Below are positions 10,847 through 19,172 of a stretch of 64,000 nucleotides of DNA, piece after piece. The stretch spans positions 479,501-543,500 of the forward strand of contig JAJGOT010000308.1 in assembly GCA_022457155.1 (NCBI GenBank), in the 5' to 3' direction. Both the position numbers and the translations under genes were made by a program. Below the pieces are notes generated by a model. That model was not told the DNA's origin and ran no database searches. It saw only the letters and a program-made list of their open reading frames with translations. Position 1 is the stretch's first letter; every line of letters starts with the position of its first letter. This DNA is from Cladopsammia gracilis (lineage: Eukaryota > Cnidaria > Anthozoa > Scleractinia > Dendrophylliidae).

Positions 10847-10918
10847 GCTCTGATGGGCTAGTGGTGAACACGCTGCGTTGTGGCCACAGAGACCCAGGTT
10901 CGAATCCTGGTCATTGCG
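10847..10918 (+). tRNA. tRNA-His(GTG)-like sequence, probably a pseudogene
   Basis: The T arm is perfect: CCAGG (10894-10898), loop TTCGAAT, CCTGG (10906-10910). The anticodon arm is CTGCG, loop TTGTGGC with GTG at 10880-10882, then CACAG, with one C-A mismatch. The B box GGTTCGAATCC is intact and TGGGCTAGTGG resembles an A box. The acceptor pairs GCTCTGA with TCATTGC in 5 of 7 positions. The D stem is poor. It lies 54 nt after the capsid stop and before small ORFs. Anticodon arm and loop resemble eukaryotic tRNA-His closely. The decay fits the state of the surrounding element. Confidence 0.55.
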
Positions 10919-11081
10919 TCTCTTTCTTTTTCTTCATAAAAGAGCCACCCCTTCCAGGGAAGGAGTCATTGTTTTTTCGGGACGCCTCCTCAGCATGCCG
11001 CAAGGGAATTGAACCAAATGACGACAATGATGACGTTGCACCCAAGGGTTCAAAGGCCAATCGGGACCCAATCCCCCAGTT

Positions 11082-11276
11082 TTGACGTTGTTGGGTAAAC
11101 TTGGGCAGATGGGTGAGACCTTGCGACGCAAACAAGAGCAGACGGGCGGGATCTTAGCCGTGCTATCCTCGGCGGCCAAATTGGGATTTCAACTGGGAAA
11201 AATGAAATCCTACAAAAGGATGGGCGTGACGGGTGCCGCGGGACATAGCAGTCGACGCAAACTGTGGGAAGTGTGA
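11082..11276 (+). CDS. Small basic Polinton ORF, unrecognised
   Basis: A frame of 64 codons. The first ATG-encoded Met is at about 11109 (M-G-E-T-L-R-R-K), since 11082 is TTG. The product is basic, with an Ala/Leu-rich middle (G-G-I-L-A-V-L-S-S-A-A-K-L-G) and an Arg/Lys-rich end. It resembles small core-type proteins that Polintons carry near the capsid genes, but no family could be named. It ends 10 nt before the next ORF on the same strand. Confidence 0.35.
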   Translation: MTLLGKLGQMGETLRRKQEQTGGILAVLSSAAKLGFQLGKMKSYKRMGVTGAAGHSSRRKLWEV

Positions 11277-11285
11277 AAACCAACC

Positions 11286-11552
11286 ATGATGACCAGACAA
11301 GTTTCGCAAAAGGTGATTCAAAGCCTGAGGGAATTGGAATGGGGAGAGATTCTGCAACATCCCGAGGATGTCTTGTGGAATCGATGGGATTATCGTCATT
11401 ATTGTCAATTGCGTGAATTGGCCAAACGAGGTGCTTGGGATGCCTGGGTGACCGCGCTTCGGTCTTGCGGGGAAACCCACATCGGGGAAAGCGTGGAAAC
11501 CCTGATAAAACAAGGCACCCCTCGATGGTACCATCACTACCTGGCACCGTGA
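11286..11552 (+). CDS. Polinton ORF, 88 codons, unrecognised
   Basis: The ORF begins with ATG ATG (M-M-T-R-Q-V-S-Q-K-V-I-Q-S-L-R) 7 nt after the previous stop codon ends, and runs to a TGA at 11550. The product is Trp-rich (L-W-N-R-W-D-Y-R-H-Y, G-A-W-D-A-W-V) with a mixed helical pattern. No catalytic motif or family was recognised. The spacing suggests it belongs to the same transcription unit as the small basic ORF upstream. Confidence 0.4.
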   Translation: MMTRQVSQKVIQSLRELEWGEILQHPEDVLWNRWDYRHYCQLRELAKRGAWDAWVTALRSCGETHIGESVETLIKQGTPRWYHHYLAP

Positions 11553-11637
11553 TTCCCATGCCGAGCAGCGTCATGGTCGCCATGGTCGGCGACACCAACA
11601 ACACGTGCAGCGAGTGCGGTTTGAGATAATCCGCGTC

Positions 11638-11889
11638 TCAGGGCCGAGCGATGTCTCCTTGTACTTTGTTTTCTCGCCAAATAGTCCTGATGTGTGTGCA
11701 TGGCTGCCTCGTTTGTCTTGGTTTGTTCTTGCCTCCACCACTCATGGTATCCCGGATTTCTTGCACGATACCTTCGATGTTGTTCTCACACCTTGTCGGG
11801 ATTTCTGTTTCCATAGCTTCAACTTCTCGGCTTTGGTCAACGGCATGGTGAACGAGGGTCGTCAAGGACAGAATGAACCGATTGGTCAT
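11638..11889 (-). CDS. Minus-strand ORF, 83 codons, unrecognised
   Basis: Starts at ATG 11889 (minus) with M-T-N-R-F-I-L-S-L-T and ends at 11638. The middle is acidic (E-V-E-A-M-E-T-E-I-P), the end basic (G-G-G-K-N-K-P-R-Q-T-R-Q-P). It lies divergently from the polymerase promoter at 12011. The opposite strand also has an open frame of about 100 codons, so this may be chance. Confidence 0.2.
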   Translation of the reverse strand: MTNRFILSLTTLVHHAVDQSREVEAMETEIPTRCENNIEGIVQEIRDTMSGGGKNKPRQTRQPCTHIRTIWRENKVQGDIARP

Positions 11890-12010
11890 GTCGGCAAATT
11901 ATAAACCTCAGAGAAATGTCACGCAACGCCCAGGGTGACAAAAAAAATACCCATACCCACCATGGGTACAACGTTTTCTCCCCAGCATGCATTGCCATTC
12001 TCCCAAGGGG

Positions 12011-12018
12011 TATAAAAA
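12011..12018 (+). promoter_or_regulatory. TATA box upstream of Polinton DNA polymerase
   Basis: TATAAAAA in the context GGGTATAAAAAGAG, about 115 nt before the first recognisable polymerase coding sequence. It has the same form as the box at 6166. Confidence 0.45.
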
Positions 12019-14860
12019 GAGTGTGGTTGTTACCTAACCAACTGTTTTTTCTGCCTGTGGCTGTAAAAACGCTGTTCAACCTCAAAAAAAAAATAAAAGA
12101 GGCACTTTCATTGTCAGTGAACACTTTGTCTGGCCGACTGCGAGGAGGATCCCAAGGATGTGGACGATTATGTCTTGTTGGAGGCCATGGAAGACACGGA
12201 AGAGAGCAACCGGGGTCACCTCTTCCAGTTTCGACTCACCCCGGGCTCAAATCAACGTGTACAAAAGTTTGGGTTATGATGTCACATGTTCGATGCCACC
12301 CTCCATCGCATTGATCTCTTACATCCCCGCCAATATGACGTGGGCTACAAGGTGGAAGAGGCATTGCGTTGGGCCATTGATCACGGATTTGAGGAGGAAC
12401 GATTAGATGATGAGGATATCTTGTTGTTTACCATGCAACATCCCACCTTTCTGCACGTCTTTCATTCGTTTCATGTGCCAGTGCAGGAATGGCGTGAGCA
12501 GAGTCAACGGGTCAACCTCCTCTTGCAAAAAATGGCAGAGAAATTAAACTCAAATGAACAATTCAAAGCGGACGATTGTTTCAAAGTGGAAATCTCCACC
12601 ATAAAGGATCCCGGACAGGGCAGCGGTCATCAAAAGGAAATCACACCGGGCAACGTACCCCTCCTGACCTTTCTCCAAAAGAAAAGGTGTGTCGTCAAAA
12701 TCAAAAGTCGGGACGAATTGTGCTGCGCTCGGGCCCTCGTCACCATGCAAGCGTGGACCGACGAACTTCCCTCGCGTTGACGAATGCCGGAGCTTGGCTA
12801 TGCATCCTTGAAACAGGATGGTCCAGGTCAAACCGATTGGCCAAAGCCTTGCACACTTTGGCTTGGGTTCCCGAAGGGCCTTGCGGGTTGGGGGCCCTCG
12901 AACAATTCCAACTCGTGTTGCGGACTATTACATCAAAGTCCTCAGCGCGAGACGAGTTACCAAGTGATCTTTGAAAAGGTGAGAAATGTGCCAACCAACG
13001 TTACCTGTTTCTCTTGAAACATGATCATTATTACGGGTTGACTTCCATTCCCGCCATTCTCGGACGCCGCTATTATTGCCTCTTGTGAGAGAAGGGGTAC
13101 GACCAAGAGGATTTTGTACATCATCCCTGCTTGAAAGGACGTTGCGTGGCCTGCAAACAGAAAGAGTGCTGCGATAACCTGGCACTCCTTCCGGGCGACA
13201 GCAAACCCCCACGACTGATGCAATGTCCCTGCTGGGACTGCTGACGCTGCTTTTACAGAGACCGTTGAATCACCGGGTGTTTTCTCTCAATGAACACGGG
13301 CCGACATTCCGGAACACTCCGTCTGCGCCAATCTCCAAACGTGCGAGGATTGCTGCAAATGCCTTGATTGGTGGAAAATCGATGCAAACCTCAACGCCCC
13401 CACAAGTGCGAGGAATATTTTTGCAAGACCTGCGAGGATTATGCGGACGCCACCTATCGTTGTTTCATTCAGCGCATGAATGATCCAGACCCGGAGGAGG
13501 AAGAAGCGGGATCACCTCCTGCCAAACGTGCCAGACCTGCCCCATGTCATGCCGCCCATGCCGTCCGCTTCTTAGCCGCCAATGAACCCGAGTCGGGGGG
13601 AGACGAAAACGAGGAGGAGGAGGGGACTTGGCCCTGATTACCGCCCTATTCCGTGTATGCGAATTAGGAATGCACGCGGGACTACTGATTGCACATGCCC
13701 ATCCTCATCTGTGCCAATGGGGAGAACCATCTCCACACCGGCCCCTGGTGTTTTACTGTCGCGATTTCACCTGGCAATTTTACGATTGGCTGCTGACCAA
13801 AACGGAGGTGCTGGGCGAACCATGGGAAGTCATCATGGTCTTTCACAATTTCAAAGGCTACGACGGGATGTTTGACCTTCAGTACTTCTACGACAATCGC
13901 GTCGACGTCAAAGATCAAATTTGCATGTGATCCAAAATCTTAAGCCTGAAAGCTGGACCATTGATGTTCAAGGACAGTCTGTGTTTCCTCTCCTTTCCCC
14001 TCTCCGCGTTTGCCTCCACGTTCAATCTGACGCTATTATGATCCCGATGGCACGAAACCGGGTGTGCGAAAGGACTTTGACAAATGGTACAAAACCATGC
14101 AACATCTCGAATTCAATTTACGAGTAATTTTGTGCCTACTGTCAATCGGATGTGCAAGTGCTCAAAGCCAGCTGCATAATCTTTCAACGGGAATTTGCCG
14201 CCAAAGCCGATTTCAACCCCATGGAGAGATGTGTCACCATCACCTCAGCCTGCATGCGGTATTACCGCAAAAAACATTACGTCCCCGCACCCTGGCCTTG
14301 GACCCTCCTGCGGATGGAATAGGAAGAGGGGGCACCAATCCCTGAAAGCCTACCAATGGTTGGAGTGGCAGAATTCCCAACAAATCCAAGGAGTCATTGC
14401 ACACGCGTTCAACGAGGGTGAACGCACTCTCCAAGTCGATGGCCGTCGTTATCAAGTGGACAGGTTCAACAAGACGACCCGTACCGTGTACGAATTTCAT
14501 GGGTGTTTGTGGCACGGATGTCCCGTCTGTTTTAAGGGGAGCATGACCAAGATCACCTGTCTCCATCCGGATCGTACCAAGTGGGATATGCATGAAGCCA
14601 CAATGCAAAAACGGCGGCAATTGGAAGCCGGTGGCTATCGCGTGGTCGTCATCTGGGAATGCTGTTGGAAGATATTGTGTGAATGAGCCAATGTGGGTTC
14701 AGCGAAGGGACGGAGAAGTAGTGCGACTTTAAAAAGGCGGCGACGCAGCAAACGTTATTCCTGAATGATTATTGTAAATGGTTTGAACCCAGGAGTATCG
14801 GTAGTCTGTCGTTTGTGATCGTCCGGGTGAGTGTAGTTATGAAAAGAACTGTTGTTGTTG

Positions 14861-14909
14861 ACAATGACTGACGTTTCGACAACCTGAGCGGAAGTCATCT
14901 TCAGAGTCA
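14861..14909 (-). ncRNA. Hammerhead ribozyme in the Penelope-like terminal repeat
   Basis: On the minus strand the core reads ATGACT, CTGAAGA (14904-14898, fits CUGANGA), T, stem II GAC-TT-CC / GG-TT-GTC with loop GCTCA, GAAA (14877-14874), ACGT, then AGTCAT. ATGACT pairs with AGTCAT to form stem I. ACGT is self-complementary, as in the very short helix III of dimer-active hammerheads. The cleavage triplet is GTC. Penelope-like elements are known to carry hammerheads in their terminal repeats. All core positions are intact. Confidence 0.7.
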
Positions 14910-14920
14910 TGTGAATTGTG

Positions 14921-16314
14921 AGTGGTCAGTTGATGTTATACGTCTGGTTGTAGCTGTCATTGGTCAGTTTAGCCATGATGTTATTGGCTGTCTTTTGACG
15001 TGAAAGCACTGTTCACCAGTATTCCGCTTCAACTGGCTCTGGATTGTACTGAGACAGCCATCAAGAACTCTACCTTCAAACTTCCACTACCGACTGAAGA
15101 CATCATGCACTTACTGAATCTTTGTTTTACTTCGACATATTTTCAGTATAACAGCAAACACTACAAAAATGGCTATGGGCTCACCTGTCTCAGTTGTTGC
15201 TGAAAAATTGTCATGCAGAACATTGAGGAAGAAGCCCTTGCTACATACAAACAAACAGTACCACTTTGGTTACGCTACGTGGACGACACCTTTACTGCTG
15301 TACACAAAGACGAGATTGACACCTTTCACAAACACCTTAACAGACAAAACGTTGACATACAGTTCACTAGAGGGGTTAAAGAAAATGGTAAGATTCCTTT
15401 TCTAGACTGTCTAGTAAGCCGAAATGACAACAAACTACAGACTACTATTTACAGGAAACCGACTCACACCGACAGATTACTAGACCAGTCATCGTACAAC
15501 CCTACATCTCACAAAGCGACAACCATACGAACTTTGACAAGACGAACGCAACTAGTTTGCGATTCACCTGACAGCTTAACCGACGAAACCAAGTACCTTG
15601 ACAACGTTTTCAGTAAGAACAACTACAACCCAGACTTTGTTAAACGCAATGTTTACAAAAACAACGAATCTTACACAACTAACGCTAAACCTGTCACCAC
15701 AGCGACAATACCCTACATCGAGGGCACTTCTGAGACTATTGCATGGATCTTACAACCTTACAACATCCGTGTCGCTCACAAACCCATTACTACTTTACGA
15801 CAACTTCTCACAAACGTTAAAGACAAGGACGAACCTAACGACAGACAAGGAGCAGTATACAAGATCAAATGCTGCGACTGCCAGGAATCAGAACATATGA
15901 CTGACTGAACACTAACGTGCGACAAAAAATGGTGATGTCAACAATCACATTGCTGAACACCATTTAGGCACGAACCACAGAATTGACTGGGACTCTGCCG
16001 AATGCGTTACCTACAGTACGGACTACTACAAACGACTCACTCTAGAAAGTTGGTTTACTAACTTAGAACGGACACCACTGAACAGATGCCAACAGCTACC
16101 AGCAGCTTACAAACGACTTGTCGACAAAACAGACGAACAATAGACTGAACTCACTGACAAATTTGACTAACAATACGACTACAGAAATTACACTAACAAT
16201 ACACAGATTGAAAAGCACCTATCACTGACTTGAGTCTCTACAGCCAATAACATCACGGCTAACTGACCAATGACAGCTATAACGAGATGTATATAACATC
16301 AACTGACCATTCAC
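14921..16314. repeat. Inverted terminal arms of the Penelope-like element
   Basis: The arm at 14921-14989 (AGTGGTCAGTTGATGTTATA...) and the arm at 16241-16314 are reverse complements over about 70 bp with roughly ten differences. Both contain GTCATTGGTCAGTT and ATGTTATTGGC in the same order. The coordinates span both arms and the coding part between. Inverted placement of terminal repeats is one of the arrangements reported for this group. Confidence 0.75.
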
Positions 16315-17074
16315 TACATTCCTTCTGGGGAAAATTCGACGAGCGAGAAAACAAGCGGAAAATCCAGCAAATCACTGTGCTCACCTCCCTGTACGAAATC
16401 ATGAAAAACGAGATGAACGTCCTCCACGATGTCCGCATCCTGAACAACGAGAGCCTCATCTGCTACCACCACAAAATTGACAATGACGTCCCCAGCAGTC
16501 AAACCACCAACGTCTTCATGGCCGCTTTCACCACCTGTTGAGCCTGGTTACGCCTCTACCATCACCTGGATCGCGTGGGAGACAATGCCCTGTATTTCAA
16601 CGCGGATTTCGTGGTCTACAAATGGAAACCCGGTCAACCCAAGATCCCCTGGGCAATTTCCTCGGCGAGATGACGGACGAATTGGATGACAGGAAAGGCA
16701 ATCGTGACGTCATCATGGAATACTTATCCTGTGGCCCCAAAAACTATGCCTACAACACACGTTTGGGAAATATGGAAGAGAAAATTCACGGGTTCACCCA
16801 GAACATGTGCAGGCAACAACATCTTCATTTTGAATCCATGAAAGACACCCTGTTCCTCGAACTGCGTTCGCCTCTCCCCAAACCGCGCACCGTCAACGTA
16901 CCCAACCCGCATTTCATCAAGAGAGACGAGTGCACCAAGACGTTGACCACCGTCCGTAGGGACAAACGATGGGGGGTGGTCTATGAGAAATGCGTCCTCG
17001 GCGATGACTTCAGTTTCAAGACTCTCCCTTAAGGCTACAGTTGGCGTCGACCAGGACGACGATCTCGTCAATTA

Positions 17075-17207
17075 AAAGGGGCGTTCTCCCAGTCGGGGAT
17101 GGAACCCATATCCCCGCTTGTCAACTAGTTTTTGTTTTGTTTACATTGTGACTACTAAAAAGGGGCATTCTCCCATTCAGGGATGAACCCATGTTCCCGC
17201 TTGTCAA
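17075..17207. repeat. Two direct copies after the polymerase gene
   Basis: AAAGGGGCGTTCTCCCA at about 17077 and AAAGGGGCATTCTCCCA at about 17159 start two copies of about 50 bp, each ending in CCCGCTTGTCAACT. They are separated by a T-rich spacer. They follow the last polymerase codon and may be part of the Polinton terminal region. Confidence 0.7.
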
Positions 17208-17443
17208 CTCACTCTTGTTTTCATTACGTTACTAATAAATTGCATTTTTTTGGTGTTAATTTCTGTTATTTTTCTCTCTGTGGTTGAGCGGGATCTGGGA
17301 CCCACCCAGCAAGCGGAATCCCGAACCATCCCAAAAGATTCCGAGGCATCCCCAGCCATCCCTGAGCGGTATCTGGGACCATCAAAACATCCTGGTTGTT
17401 TGAGACAACCACTTACGGTTCCCCCACCATCACGACGTTTAAT

Positions 17444-17570
17444 AACCTTTAAGTCACCTTAAAGGTCACTTCCGGTCATTCTCACCCTCCTCCAGCATCA
17501 TTATGTCTGAGAACCTTTAAGAACCTTTAAGTCACCTTAAAGGTCACTTCCGGTCACTCTCACCCCTCCA
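17444..17570. repeat. Two direct copies of a 47 bp unit
   Basis: AACCTTTAAGTCACCTTAAA starts at 17444 and 17522. The copies match over about 47 bp, through GGTCACTTCCGGTCA, with one or two differences. Each copy contains its own small inverted repeat (CCTTTAAG ... CTTAAAGG). Candidate Polinton terminal or subterminal sequence; otherwise unexplained. Confidence 0.75.
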
Positions 17571-17600
17571 CCCCTCCCCCCAACTTTTTTTGCCTCATTT

Positions 17601-17804
17601 TCATGCAAAACATGATGTCATCCCTTTCCACTCGGCCTCTGATTGGCTGACTGCTCCATTTTAAGGTCACATGTCCTAAGTCCTGGCTTCTGATTGGTCC
17701 ACTTGATCTTGAGCGATTATAACTACTCATTGTACTTATAAATGCATGCCGTGGAAAATAACTTGATGTTTACAAAAGGTTCGTACATGTATTTGCCTTT
17801 ATAG
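17601..17804 (+). other. ARMC9 intron sequence before first visible exon
   Basis: No repeat or coding sequence recognised. It ends in a pyrimidine-containing 3' splice site (TTTGCCTTTATAG) at 17804. The junction with the Polinton remnant is not defined. Confidence 0.4.
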
Positions 17805-17903
17805 AATCTGACCCAAGCAGCTACTGTGGAACAGAGAGACAGTGTTGTTAATGCATATATCGTCCATGATTTACTGGGCTGCTCTGTGGTCTCTCAATTA
17901 AAG
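17805..17903 (+). CDS. ARMC9: ARMC9 orthologue, exon a
   Basis: ARMC9 is a LisH- and armadillo-repeat protein of the ciliary basal body and axoneme, needed for normal cilia and Hedgehog signalling; human mutations cause Joubert syndrome. This exon of 99 nt is 33 whole codons, preceded by AG at 17803-17804 and followed by GTATGT. It encodes V-N-A-Y-I-V-H-D-L-L-G-C, characteristic of the segment before the armadillo-type core. Phases fit the next exon (0 to 0). Earlier exons are not in the window; the Polinton lies just upstream, so it probably occupies the preceding intron. Confidence 0.82.
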
Positions 17904-19135
17904 GTATGTAAGACTGCTATTTTGTCATGATGTTTAATGAATGAGTAAGGATGACAAGTGTATTTCATTGTTATCATCCAGGACACATGATATCTTTCAC
18001 AGTACACGATTCACATGGATCTTCGGTCGAATATTCTACGCTTTCAGTCACCAAAAAGAAAAATTCTTGGATGTTTTACATGGCATCTCGGCCTGAATGA
18101 AATAGTGGCATAAACAACTGAGTCGCTAGACTGTCAAAATTGCCAATGGAGGAATTATAAACATCGAGCTCTGCGCAGCTATAAACATTGTATAAAACGA
18201 AAGCGAATGGATGCTAAAATCACACCCTTGACCAAGACAAACTTCAACTCTCTTCAAGTTGAACAGCATTCTTTTTATGCTACAACTCTCTCTCTCTCTG
18301 TCTGTCTGTCTCTGCTAAGCTGGGATCTACAAACTTGAAATACTACAACGATGAAAACTAAAAAAAATAGCTGGATTCATGCCAACATTCACGGCCAACA
18401 TATCATCAGACATATTTCAAATCCTGTCATTCCAGGGAGAAAAGCTAGAGAAGTTTTAAACTTTTCCTACATAAAACCCAAGAATAATGGAGAAAAAAAA
18501 TGCCAGGCAAAAAAAAAATGAAGTGGTCAAATTCTATACAACAGCAATCACCACGGGAAACAACAGACAGACTTGACCTCTATTCCGTCGCATGCTGCAC
18601 TAAAATGTGTGACTCCTGTTCAAACATATAGAAGGAGCAAATGGCATTAAAAGCATGATTTCAAAGTCATGCAGGCCTATATTTAAATCATGCAATTTAT
18701 ACCTTAGGGTTAGGAATCATCATCATCATCATTTAGAAATCATCACAGCAAGCATGCTTTAAAACACACTTACGGAATGTGGCGTTCAACACAATAATAG
18801 CTGTAAATGGCAAAATTGTTATTTGTCACAAAAAATCCTATTGAGTAAGCTAGCTTTTTGTCAAATAAACCCTAAATACTAAATCCTTTCAAAACACTCG
18901 AAAGGTAGACAGAATCAACCAATAAATAAGCTTTTTCCTTCAACCTCGCAAGATCTGAATTTCTGTGGCACAGAAAATGGATGCCAATAGGTATCTCAGC
19001 AGCCTCAATTAAGCACTCCATTATTTGTAAATAAATGTAACCATTAACCCCACTCCAAAGAAAAGAAGGTAGAGAGTGCATAAATAAAACAATAATTATA
19101 AGGTTAAGTTGACCCTCTGTTTATAACCAAGGACA

Positions 19136-19140
<5 letters not shown>
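17904..19140. other. ARMC9 intron, no gene seen
   Basis: AT-rich sequence with a CT/GTCT microsatellite at 18289-18315 and a short ATC run near 18717-18732. No convincing coding or mobile element was recognised; the minus ORF at 19081-18872 has no family features. Confidence 0.5.

Positions 19141-19172
<32 letters not shown>

Larger units (their letters stand above)
14840..16317 (+). mobile_element. Penelope-like retroelement, 5'-truncated, in the polymerase gene
   Basis: The + strand encodes the later part of a Penelope-type reverse transcriptase: D-V-K-A-L-F-T-S-I-P at 14997 (motif A), then after a frameshift Y-V-D-D-T-F at about 15283 (motif C) and G-K-I-P-F-L-D-C-L-V. It ends with A-V-Y-K-I-K-C-C-D-C, the entry to the GIY-YIG endonuclease, which is broken by a TGA at 15906; its remains (N-H-I-A-E-H-H) run to a stop at 16141. 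Flanking arms form inverted repeats. Everything before motif A is missing, and the element ends exactly where polymerase coding resumes. Confidence 0.82.
12125..17032 (+). pseudogene. Polinton protein-primed DNA polymerase B, broken
   Basis: This polymerase would replicate the element from a protein primer. The N-terminal region (12158-12780) ends with R-D-E-L-C-C-A-R-A-L-V-T-M. A Cys-rich part (about 13230-13480) includes H-K-C-E-E-Y-F-C-K-T-C. The 3'-5' exonuclease part (13628-13930) has F-H-N-F-K-G-Y-D-G-M-F, followed by S-L-C-F-L-S-F-P-L-S-A-F in another frame. 14195-14686 has Y-E-F-H-G-C-L-W-H-G-C-P. The palm that should follow is replaced by a Penelope-like element. The C-terminal part resumes at 16318 (S-F-W-G-K-F, A-A-F-T-T-C) and ends L-G-N-F-L-G-E-M-T-D-E-L ... 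C-G-P-K-N-Y-A-Y. Motif C reads Y-F-N-A-D-F-V-V-Y instead of Y-x-D-T-D-S. There are many frameshifts and stops, for example at 16539. Confidence 0.82.
3411..17600 (+). mobile_element. Polinton/Maverick-type virus-like element, decayed, with nested insertions
   Basis: A run of + strand genes in a GC-richer style than the flanks: a GRF-like protein, an rve integrase, minor and major capsid-like proteins, small Gly-rich and basic proteins, and a protein-primed family-B DNA polymerase. This gene set is diagnostic of Polintons/Mavericks (adintovirus-like). No packaging ATPase or adenain-type protease was recognised; they may be deleted or lie left of the LINE. Three later elements interrupt it (7129-8499, 8802-10032, about 14840-16317). 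Both outer ends are uncertain: the left end is hidden by the LINE, and the right end lies somewhere between 17032 and 17800. The element sits upstream of the 17805 ARMC9 exon, apparently inside that gene. Confidence 0.8.

Noticed and set aside
11050..11604. 184-codon minus-strand ORF over the small Polinton ORFs
   Set aside because: Opposite strand of two better candidates; Pro/Arg-rich composition expected from GC-rich antisense.
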